A stretch of 64,000 nucleotides of DNA from Diadema setosum. Taxonomy: Eukaryota > Echinodermata > Echinoidea > Diadematoida > Diadematidae. How positions within the stretch are numbered: position 1 is the first letter of the stretch; each line of letters begins with the position of its first letter. The notes under the pieces were generated by a model that did not search any database, had not been told where the DNA came from, and saw only the letters and a list, made by a program, of their open reading frames with translations. A program made the position numbers and the translations under genes. The stretch is from NCBI RefSeq assembly GCF_964275005.1, contig NC_092689.1:3574501-3638500 (forward strand), in the 5' to 3' direction. Shown here piece after piece: positions 28,201 through 41,200 of this stretch.

Positions 28201-29181
28201 GCAAATAAGCAGTAAAGTGGTATGCTTGTTTGTTTGTTTTTTCATAATGGGCACTTTTTCTCTTGTCTTCATATAGGGTATGGAAATTCTGATGACAGAA
28301 AACATATGATAGAATAGATTAAACGAGGGCATGTGAATATGATGGAAAAACCTATAAAAACCAGTCCCAACGGAGAACAGCTCCGACAACATACCTCCAG
28401 CATATTCGTAGGGGTGACTCTCTCGCTTGAGGTGGTCGTACGGCTTGGCGTAGTCCCCGCTCTTTCTCTTTGGAAGCTGAGGCTTGGGTTTGGGCTGGAA
28501 GCCCCTGTTGTCATACACTGGGTCATCTACAATTGGGGGGGGGGGGGGGGATCAAGTGTGAATCATATACTACTGTCTTGAGGAAATTCTGATGGACCAT
28601 TCATCAGACTTGAAGTCTCCACAAAAATATAATGAAATGTAAATTTGTCCGTAAATACCTATATGAGATGTCTGATCTGGAATATTGCAAATAGATTAAA
28701 TTATTCCTGCTTGTCTGCAATTACTTTATATAAACACTGGTAGCTATCGTTTGTTTGCATATATTTCCTATAATCACCAAAACATGCGGGCATGATGTCT
28801 ACCTATATTGGGTATACAATTCATGCACTGACGATGGATACTTCATGGAGTCAGATATATATGAGCACGCATGTTATAGGAGGTCATTGAAACAAGTTTG
28901 ACCCTGCCTCTACACAAATGATACACTGCATTTGTTCACAGTTTAGGTGCGGGGACACAATGGAAGGACTTTTCTCTTTGCCACAAGGCAAACAAAAAAA
29001 AATATTTAAAAACAAACACACAAACAACGGCACATGGCAACATTACCAACTGGAATTTTTTTCAAGACGAAAGAAAGCAGATTTTTAAAACAGACAAATG
29101 ACCAGTACATACAAAATATCACTCCTCAGTTTAACTGAAAGGAAAACAAAATACAATGTAATCAGTATAGCTTACTGTTGA

Positions 29182-29213
<32 letters not shown>

Positions 29214-32200
29214 TTAAAAAAAATACAATAAAGCCATTCCTGTTTACAGATTTCAACTAAATGGCATTTTGCAATAGGGGAGACTCTTTACATGCAAAAC
29301 ACAAGCTGTACTGACATACAGACAAATACCACAATATTGACAAGACTCGCAAAATGTTTAACAATGGAAGTAAAATCCTCACCATTTTCTTCCCTCGTTC
29401 CATGTTTTCCTTTGTCTCTGATCACATTGTCATAAAGTACTGCAAAAGGCAAAATGGATGACAGATCATATGAATAGTACTGGTATACAATGTACGTGAA
29501 CTCAGGCATGAAAGCATACATGTACACTTGTATGTCAACAGATCAGTGCGCAAGCACAATGACTCAAACAATCGGATTGCATGAAATAACACAGGAGGTA
29601 TGCTTGTCTGTTCTACAGGGAGGGCGGCCTTCTATGTCTACTAACCTTCATCTCATTTATTTCCTTGCTAGCCCAGACTAATGTAAATACAATTGCTCAA
29701 ACATGCAATTGATAAACATGCACTGCCTATCATACATTTTGATATCTTATTCATGAAGTACCAAATGAAATCATTACAATGATAGTCCTTCTGTAGACTT
29801 CAAAATTTTGAAGTTTAAAAGAAAAAGGAATAAAATGTGATCCTTTTAACATTACTAATTTTTGTATTCAAAGCAATAAGAAGAAAATCTCTTCACATTA
29901 TGATTTTAACAAAGGATCCCTGTAAAGAGATATTCCTTAGTAGTCTTTAAATCTTCAAGCATTTCATCTAAAAGTTCTAGAAATCAAAGGAATAAACTAG
30001 ATATATTTTATGCCAATATTGTCATACATAATTTTCACAACACAATGAAACAACGGACTGCATTTCTCTTTAAAGTTATTTGTTTCAAATAGGGACCTCT
30101 TCACTTGATATAACATAGTATAATTTTAAACACATATAAGATTTTTGTAACCATAACTTAAAAAAAAAAAAAATTAGTAAGTGACATGCCATTTCAATAA
30201 AGCATATGGGTCTCTGTTTAGTTCATTTCCAAATAAACCAAAATAATATTAAGATATATTTTAAATATCTATACACCTAGTATACTGTATTACTGAGGCT
30301 AACTAATTTTACGATACATGAAGATGCCAACCCCACTCACTGAAAGCAATAAACTTGAATATACGTGGATGTTGCATGTTGATTCAATACCGACAGAAAT
30401 TTAGAATGACTACAATATTAACAACATTAAAAGGTTATATATCTCTCATGATTAGTATATATGGTAACACAAATTATGTATATAATAATGAAATGGAATA
30501 TATCAAATCAATGAAGGGACAAGGAAACATGGGAGAGAAATACAAGAGGCAGAGAAATGAAAAGATGTCTGTACCAACCAAAATATTCATGAGAATCATC
30601 CTCGCTGGCAGAATCATTGGATAACTCTTCAGCTTAAGTAAGAAAAGACACAGCATACAAAAGATGATGAGATGAGATGGACATGAAAATGTTTTTAAAG
30701 TAAGAGCACACATACGGTACTGGGATAATGTGTTATTGATGGTACAGTCCAACCTCTCCCATGCGGACATGTCGGGACTGGCAGTAATCCAGATAAAAGG
30801 GATTTGGCCGGATATGGGAGACTCAATGTTCAATACACGCAGCTGCCGAAGAACGATCGCCTGTACCATGCCCTGATTTAATGAAAAGTTTTCTGTTCAT
30901 GTTCTTGTGGTGATGTGGGGATAGTAAATATCAGGGTGCATGTTATTTAGATGAAAGTTAGATGTGAACATATTGTAATTATGTTGGAAATAATATGCAA
31001 TTCATGTGAGTTTGTGTAGGAATTTTGGTATGAGTTTAAAATCTCCCTTTTCCCCGTAATTATTAGATTTTTTTTTTCAAAGTCACTTCGAGGTCACATC
31101 CGAGGGAGACCGGATAGGAGAGGTCGGACTGTACTTAGATTAGATCCCAAGGCTTGTGGTGAATATTTTATCCCATACTGCATCTGCTGTTTCACACCCT
31201 TGCATTCACCACTGACTCTCATCTGCCTGAGAGCACTGCAGTGCCCTTTGCATACAATTAGTTATTAGTTTACATGTGAAAACCTCTGCTCAGACCAGAC
31301 ATATGGTTGTCATGGTTACCTTTGTGGCAAAGACTTGCATAAGACTAGCAGGTAGTATGAAAAAGGGTTGATCAGCCTCCGGGGCCCAAGAAGCTTTGCA
31401 GCTCATTAAATATTTATCACTTAACTATGATATACCATAGACACCTGTGTGTGTGTGGGGGGGGGGGGGGGATATCAATTTGATTGGGATTCCCCAGACA
31501 CCTATCAGCAAACTGTATGTAAATCAGATAGTGACTACCCTGCATTAAAATCAACCTTTAGCAATTGGTCCCTTCCCACAACTGCTTACAAGTGTTTAGA
31601 TGTGATACCATTTAACCTTGGAGGACCAGAAACAGTGTTTCAAAAAAAGGAAAGAAAAAAGTAAATGTTGGAGCACTTTGGAGCACTTGGATTTGTTCAT
31701 AAACTCACAGGTGTGCCCGCCACATTTCAAAACTTAGCACTTGAGCAGCACTTAATCTTAAGAGCTTAACTAGCCAATAACCAAATTGATACAAACATAC
31801 AAACACTATTAGATATTAGACGCCAACAAAGCAATCGCTACAATCAAAGAGTGAATATCCTCTTTCACATTCGAGTCCAACCCACGATTTTCAAGTACAT
31901 TCTGTGGCATAGAGACTCAGACATCAAGTGCCAACCTGAATGCAACCTCATATGAATGTACACTGCAAGCTTTCAGTTCCTAAAACCCTCCAAAACAAAA
32001 CACTTCACTTGTAAAATATCTAAGCTAGAATATGATTACTATTCATCTTTCTCACGTTCATAAATCTGAATGCAAGCTGGACAACAGTCTCCCCCAAGAA
32101 GAGATTGTCTTTCTCGGCAAAAAAAAAAAAAGAAAAAAAAAAAAGAAAGAAAAATAAATGAATACATAAAATAAATAACTAGATATTATAACAAATTGTT

Positions 32201-35200
32201 CCTGTATGGCTTGTAGAACTCCATTCCTTTTTTTTTCTTTTTCCCTGTAAGAGAATGAATCTTATACTAAGAGCTGGCTCACCACTTGCACCTTGATAGC
32301 CCTGAAGATGGTTATAGTTGTCTGTTGTTCCCAGAGCGAGAGAGATGGGAATTACACATAGAGGTTGGAGAAGAGAGTACGGATGGAGTACCCATGGAGA
32401 AGAATGATGAAGACAGGTTTGACGGTGAACAGAACATTAAAAAGATGGGAGTCAGAATAATGTTCCACATAATATTAGAATACATGTACACATGCATACA
32501 TACACTGTTTAATGTATCAATTGAATAAACACTTGGGCACGAAATTCCATGACTCACACACAGCACTAATGCCCTTTTAGTTTTTAAAATGGTATGGTCA
32601 GGGGATGCATTCAAAACACCAACAGGAGAATGGGAGGAGGGGATGGTTAAAGGTCATGAGAGGTACTGTACAAGGACACACCCTTCACTTAGGAGTCATA
32701 TCATCTGCTGGTGTTGTGGAAGGTGCCTTGTGAGTTAATAGGGTAATGCAAAATAGAATACACGGTATCAGCCATCTTGCATACTGTTTGCACAGTATAG
32801 CATTGCAGGACATGCAGCTTGAATGGACGCTAAAAAAAAAAGTAATAAATCTGAAATGTCGAGAGGGTATCCTGCATTAAATTTCAGGAAGTATTATTTC
32901 ATTAGTTTACAATTGCCAGGAAATGGTGTGTAAGATCAACCTGTTGGTTGGTTGCCTTAAATGCAATTTATGTTGTAACTTTTCTTTGCAAAAGGGAAAA
33001 AAAAAAGTAGCAACAGTGCTTAAATTGTTTCTTTCCTGTTTTTGATTGTCTCACTGGTGGGTTTTCCTGGACAATCTGTACTCATTCACTGCTCGACATA
33101 GTTTGGCCACAGAAAAGTTTGTAAAGTATCCCCTGCCTTGCAAATTTTTCAGGCACACTCACAATTTTGTTTTCCATTGCTTGATCACTGACCACACTTT
33201 TGTTCCGCAGAGTACTCTACCACATGAAATGATTTCTGTCTGTGGTCTATTGGGTTATCAAAATTATTTCTGATGGCAAAGGAGCACTCCTATCAGTACC
33301 TTTGCAAAAACTTCCATGCTTCCACTTTTTCCAAAAATGATGAGACTTGTTAACACATGCATAGGTATATTTATTTTTCCTTGAATGAATAGATCATACT
33401 CAATATCATATGGTTAGAAAATGAATGACTGAAAACAGACATGTAAGAACAGAGAAGAAATCTGCGCACTTGCAAATCGACACAATGCCATGCAGAAGGG
33501 CAAGAAGAGATTCTAAATCTTACTCTCACTTTGGGAAACCCAAGAGGGAAAGAATGCCTTCCTGAAGGAAAGTAGAGAAATTCTTGGGATAAAATGCTGC
33601 ATGTAGATGGTTATTGACACAACAAATGGGACAATAAGGGTGGATGGTCAGAAACTCACATCAATACAGTAATTATTGGTACTGGTAGAGCATTTTGGAT
33701 AGATGCAAATTCATCAGAAGAATTAGTGATACCAAATATCGATGAAAAAGACTGCAAGGTGACAAAAAACAAACAAACAAACAAACAGACAGACAGATGA
33801 AGGTACCTTCCGGTTGAGAAACAGTGCTAGGTCCTGGCGCTGCCACACCAAGTGGTTGGTAGACACCGAGTGGTTGGTAGACACCATACCTGTGCAGGAT
33901 ATGGTCCAGAATGAAGAACTATAACAACAACTTGATGTCGACTTAAGCATGGTGTAGAATTACACTTTGGAAAGCTCTCTAAAGACAACAGAATAACATT
34001 GCTTGCTTTAAACGCGGAGGTACATGTCTCCATGCTTTAACACATCACTCTTACACATTCATACCAGTCTTTTCTACCGCCATGTTTATACACTGGGAGT
34101 TGTTGGTCATCCTTATTTTCTCCATTGTACAGTATACAACCATTTAAATTCTGTCAAGTGTGCCACATGTATCACTGCTAAAAATGTTGTACATTGTATA
34201 TCCTTAGTATTGTTGGCCATTTAAGACCATGTTTATCTCACATGAGAACATAACCAAATATTATGCCTATGGGTTAACATATCAACATGTTCCACGATTG
34301 AACTACACTGTTACCACATTTACCCAACTGGTGACTGATGTACATGTATGTATGCAATGTGATAGCTGTTAGAGATAATGTTAGAGAACTATACCAGAAC
34401 TGGACTACAAAACTTTAATCTTCACCATGTAAAATTAAAAACTATCAGGTTCAAATACATCTACACAGAATCTGCAAAACATAACCCAAAATGCCAAAGT
34501 GTGTTCTATGGATACATAGGACAATCACATTGATTACTTCAAGTGCAATTTCACACTATGTTCTCGTCCCATTTGAAGAATTAAAAAAAAATAAATAAAC
34601 CAGATGAGAAAAAACTTCATAAAAATTAGACATGAAATCACAAAGCTCTGGAAGTTTCATGTTTCTTCATGGAATATTGATCACTCATAACCGATCACTT
34701 ACAACATAACTAGCCTACTACAGTTGAAAAAAAAAAGAGAGTTTAACTAGTTAATAAGTTGGAATTTCATGAACAACTAGAGAACTAAAGATTTTCCTCA
34801 AGGACGAGAAAGCTTGCTTTTTCTTGTCCCAACTGATTAACATGTAAGATGAACATTTGATGCCATATTTGGTGCCCTGGGATATCAAATGAAAAATCAC
34901 CATTTTGTTGAATTATTTATTTTTTTGTCAGTGTTGTACTCTGGGTTACCAAAAATGTGTAAAAATAACTTTTGTAATATTTTGCACAAAAATGTGTTCT
35001 TGTTTGTTATTATGCGACAATAAATGCATGCTAATGATTTTTTTTTCCTCTCATTTACATACTCTGTTGTAATCTTCACTGTTTAAAAGTTGACATGGAA
35101 GGAATATAGGCATTTGGATCGTTATTACTGCGCCGATTTATAGTATACCGGCGCTGATGATGCTGATCATTGCACAACTGTATCCCCATGACAATGAACA

Positions 35201-38200
35201 CGAGATGGTGCTACACTACACTGTACCCCGGCTTACAATAGTATGCTGGTGTATGGGGTGCCGAATCATTTCATGAAAAAAATCACAAAATGTACCATAA
35301 CCATAAGTGTGACATATGGCCACAAAGTTCTACAGTACTTGTACTACAATGTACTGTATGTATGCAATTCAGACAAGGCAATGCTGTTTGATTCACATCT
35401 CTTTCACTGGCTTGTATGTGATTATGAAATTAATTCAAAGTTATTCAATCATTATTACCCATCATCTCAATAACTGTAAGTTATAAAGCCATACCATTTA
35501 GCAAATGTTATGTATTTTTGCGAATCAAGAATTCCTAACAATTTCACAAGTGGTCAATTCATGATCGTGCAGTACAGTAATGAACGGACAAATGCATACA
35601 TCGCATAAATGTTGGGATTAGACTTACATTGTAATATTTTTGCATGTTGTAAAATATGCAGATAGCACCCAACTTGCAAAATTCATGAAAATAAACACCC
35701 TGCAAAATATTTGGCATAATATCACTGGTAAATCAGCACAACTCAAGAACACTTCCGTGTTAAGGACATTATATTCCATTGATTATTTGAAATTCTACAA
35801 AATTCTTACTTATTATCATTTAAATTTCAATACCACTCTTACTAGCCCATTTTTTTTACTCTGACTTTGTGGTTCATGGCACATCACACTTGATCGATGA
35901 AGTGGAAATGATTTGAAGGTTAAACTTCAGAGGAGAATATTTCCAAAGTCTCAACTGGTCTAAAAAGAGGAAAAGTGTGATTTTATCTTCATGAAATAAA
36001 AGAGAGGGTGGAGGGACAACTCTTCACTTTTGATAAATTACATAGGTCTTGGACAAATGCAGTTGAGTATTGCATTTGACATGGTGCCATGTGTGTGTTG
36101 GTAGCAGATTTTCTGGGCTACTTGGGTGTGGATGTCATGAGATAATAACAAGATGTTTGCTCTACAAATATCATGTCCTGAAAGAACGCTGCAGATGGCA
36201 ATAGTTAATATTTGATAAAGATTTGACATGCATATTGTATTGCGGGCCGGCCTCACCGTCAGGAGAACAGTGCACGTGATTCTGACTGAGTCATTTTTAA
36301 TGAAGGGAGTTTGCGTGTTTGCATCACAACCTAAAACACCAACATTGCTACTGGACATCAATCATAGGTACTGTAGATCAAAAATCAATTTTCTCATTGT
36401 AAAGATGATATTTTAAGGAATCAACCATGCAGCTGATTCATTTAGTAACGGTAGGAGTCAACATCTCAGGTCAATCATGTTGCAAGGGACTATAATTTAT
36501 GTAGCCATCACTGTGTAACAACATGAACTTTAGGCAAACTTTCTCGCCATGATCAAAACCCTTTTGATTTCAGTAAACTATCTGTGCACAAACAGTACTT
36601 GATTGAATTATGACAATACACTACAACTGCTACAGATACTATGCCTGATTGCACCAATAAATACACTTACAGTAATTACCATCACAATCTGTATGTAATG
36701 AGGATAATGAAAATAAAAGATACAATGACAGTGTTCATGAAAACGAAAATGATATGTTGAAAAGACAAGCAGGGGCCCATTTCATAAAACTTGTCATCAG
36801 TGACAACTGCCACATTTCTATGACAAATTTGCTCTCAGCCAATCAGATGCAAGGAGTTCAGTAGCTTGTCACATCTATGACAAGTTGTCACTGATGACAA
36901 GTTTTATGAAACGGGCCCCTGGTAAGCATAAGAAAGTGAAAACATACACGTACTTATAGAAAAACCCAGGTCATGCTAACTCATAACCCCCTTCAAATAT
37001 ATATACAGGAGTGATAGGCACAAGTACATATTTAATTTCCTTAAGTATCTTGGAGCTTTCACTTTTGCTGTAATTCATCTAGTCCTGAAGGAATTTTGCC
37101 TGAAAAATTGTTGTCATGGCATTATCAAATTGACACTTTTTTCCCACATATATTGGAGAATGGGTGTGACTGATTAAATTATTCAAATTTGCAGAAAATT
37201 AAAAATACAAATTACAATAATTGACAATCTTACACAGAAACATTAAATTATGGGATACTATTTCTAGTTAAATGCGATGCTAATTCAAGCATCATAAATA
37301 ATTTTTTTTTTTAAGGCTTTTGCCACATTTTTCATATATTAAAAGGTATATCATGATCAAAATAGAGCTCAAATAAAAGAGGAATGTTAATTCCACCGAC
37401 AATGAAGAGTAAAAAACTATTTAAAAAAAAAAGACACAGCATCTGACCACTAGCATGTGGTTATCTAGGGCTTTGTATATCAACTGATGGTTAGACATAT
37501 GAACCACTTTCATATTAGGCTGATGTTACACTTGACCAGTGAAAGACAACCATGTGATGTAATGTGATACTACCAAGTGTCCAAGCCTTCTCGGAATACA
37601 TGTACACGTTGGTTTTTTTCTCATCAGATTCACAACCAAAACTGAGATGTTCACAAGAGAGCAAGGGATAGTTTACATATAATACAAGATGCAAGTCATA
37701 TAACCCCCCAAAAGAAGACCCTTCGCCAAAAGAGAAACTTCCTCCAAATGAAACTCTCAGGCAGTGTTCAAAACAAAAGATAAATTTCAGCAAATGCACA
37801 GAGTTGCGGCAAATGAATTGTCATTTTAGAACGATTGTGTTCTGTAGCACAGCAAGCGAGGCAAATATGTGGATTAAATGGAAAAAGAACTGCCCATCAT
37901 TATACTGACTTGAGATACTGCATGCATTGTGCTGAAGATGTGTTGTTGTTCTTGCGTGAAACGGAGGATCACCTGTGGGTCCTTTATTTTCGTGGAAATA
38001 TAATCTCTGTGACAATTACTCAGTACTTACCACATACATTTATGTACAATACACTTGTACATGTACTTATGGAAAGATCTTATTGAAGTTAGTGGTGTCA
38101 CATTTTCATCCTTTTCCTGTACAAAACCAATCCAAGGAGGCACTGTGAATTGATATTATACCAAACATTCAAATAAACAGTCCAAACGTTCTTTTCTATT

Positions 38201-41200
38201 TTTCAACCTTTCCTAACACTTATTATTATTTTTTTAAAACTAGAACTTGTCCATACTTCCCTGCTCATTTTACATGTCACTGAAGTGACTTCCTTATTGC
38301 CATATTTACACATTGAGAGGGTGTCAAATGAAATACTAGACTCGGAATTTGTCAACACTGACAAATTAGGTGATCCGATCTTTTCGAAAATCAATGATTT
38401 GAGTCCTGATCCCAAAATAGGCATGACCATACAGGTTTCATCTGTGTTAAGGGACATTGGCTGTGTGATGTTTGGATTCTCATTTAGAAAAGGGAGTCAT
38501 ATCTGCCATCCTTGGTACTAAATTCTGTATACACTAGATAACGAAGATACAGCAAGAAATACATATGACCTTTGACCCACCTTTACACTCCCAAGATGGC
38601 ACCTGAGGAAAAAGTGGTTAATTTGTGAAATGATTCTTGCGACATCGTCTATAAGTGTGCAAAATATGGGAAAGATAGGACAGGTATTCACCAAGATACA
38701 AGATGAAACAGTTATGGCCTTTGACCCTTATTTACATACCCAAGATGGCTTCTGATCAAGAAGTCGTTATTTTATGAAATAATGTAGGTGACATGAACTA
38801 AACATGTGCAAAATATGGTGGTGATAGAGCATGTTTTTCTTGAGTTTTTGCTAAGAAAATTGCGCAAAGAAAGAAATATTTCAATACATCGTTGATGAGT
38901 TTTAATTTCAACCAAATATTTTGACATGATACCGACATCGTGTGAAAAAACAAGGGCACTTATATGATAGCACAAAGTTTCAGCTACAACATATTAAAAT
39001 CTAGGAGAAATTCACTAAATCATAAGTGAGATAGTGCTTGATAAAGATAGTCATGTCAATTTTCACATCTAGAAAAACTCCCACCCATAGAGATAACACG
39101 TAATAGCGAAGATTGAGAAAGAAGTACATATGACCTTTGACCCCACTTTGCACACCCAAGATGGCATCTGAGCAATTAGTGGTTATTTTGTGAAATGATC
39201 CTTCTAACATGGTCTTTACGTGTGCAAAATATGAGAAAGATAGGACATATATTTACCAAGATACAAGATGAAACATTTATGACCTTTGACCCTAATTTAC
39301 ATACCCAAGATGGCGTCTGATCAAGTAGTTGTTATTTTGTGAAATAATGTTCGTGACATGAACTAAATATATGCAAAATATGGTGGTGATAGGGTATGTT
39401 TTTCTTGAGTTATTACACAGAAAGTTGCAGAAAGAAAGAAATATTTCAATACATCGAAGATAAGCTTTAATTTCAACCAAGTTTTTTCACTTGATCCCGA
39501 CAACATATGAAAAAATGAATGGCACATTAAAGATAGCCCTACGTCTCAGCTACAACATACTAAAATCTTAGAGAAATTCACCGAAGCATAAGTGAGCTAG
39601 TGGTCGATAAAGATAGTCATGTCAATTTTCATTTCCAGAAAAACTACACTCCCATAGAGATAACACGTAAACTGGTTAAATTTGACAAGATTACTTTCAA
39701 TCCATTTTTACTAGGTGATACCGTCATCTAATCAAAATGTTGTTATTACATTAATGAAAGAACATTTAATAAGCTACAACATACTGAAATCTGGGTAAAA
39801 ATTGACAAAGGATAAGTGAGATACGCTCGAGTGAACTTGAAATTTGATGATGTAATTTTGAAAATTTACTTCTTTTATTTTATTAAGAAATTTGATATCG
39901 TTTAATCACTTTTCCAGCATCGCCAACACATGAAATGATATGTACAACTCATCAGCTTTCAGAATATGTAACGAAAATTGTGGGTAACCGTCCATCCTGA
40001 CGAGTAAAATTGGATTCAAAATTGGCGGTTTTTTGGCATAGTTGCACTGTATATCGCCATTGACGCGCGCGGAATTTCAACTTTGACGGGCCCGTATTAC
40101 GTCATATTGAATCGGAGTGACTTGAAACTTGGTAGAAATATTCCTTGACATTTCAGGCATCCGATAAGAGTAAAAAAACGGGAAATTGCCATTGCATAAG
40201 AGCTGTGCGTGCGTATATGTACGCGCGCGTACGCGCCCGTCCAATTTTTTTCAATTTTTCAAAAAATGCTGCAAATCGTCTGAAACGTATGCAAAAAAAT
40301 TTGAGCTCGATTTGAGCATACAAATATTTCCACGCGCGCGTACGCGCACGCTTTAAGGATAAATATGAATTTTGAGAATATGAGTAGAATGCACTTACTT
40401 TTAAATATATATGACGTAAATTTCATTGAAAAATTCCATTCCATTGATGAGATATGATTGAGAATGTGTTTTCATATAATGACGTCATAGTGACGTCACG
40501 GTCGACTGATCACTATGATTTTATTAGACCCGTCGTCTTTGGGACATGATACATATATGGTATAAGTTTGAAATTGATAGGAAGAACACTTTCTGAGCTA
40601 ACCGATACACAACTTTTGCGGAGAAAGAAGAAGAAAAAGAAGAAGAAGAAGAACAAAGAATCAGTACAGATACAGAAGGTGATCCGAGAGGATACTCGGA
40701 TCACCTAATAACTGTGATATGCCATATATCTAGCGAGTCTAAATTTTTGCAGATCAGGACTTCCCAATGATTTTGCGAGAGGTTACAATAACTCTTTATG
40801 TGCCATGGTAGAAACCCCCTGTGTGCCACGTTATTCTGAGACACGAAAGTAGTCATGCTTTGAAAAAGAATTCTGTTTTTCCAATCTGTATAACTACTAC
40901 AAATTTCTGTTAAGCTGGACATAATAGTGAGCAAAGTTAAAGAGGAATGCCAAACTTTGCTTCCATTATATACAATGTATAACAATTCTATTTTCAATTT
41001 TTCTTTTGAATTACCAAATGCTACATTACTGTAAAGGCATGACTTTTGCACATAAAATAGTTAAAATAATGACAGAAACTTAGAATGTACACGCAAATCT
41101 AATTGGGAACAACGCTTGATAATCAATCACCACATAGAATGCAAGCCGTATGTGAGAGGAACAAAAGCGCGAGAAACGCTTTGATTGTACCGCGGGATTA

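Noticed and set aside
40676-40710. Helitron 3' end (hairpin followed by CTAA)
   Set aside because: CTAA overlaps the hairpin base; the usual spacing of about ten bases is missing and no 5' end was found.
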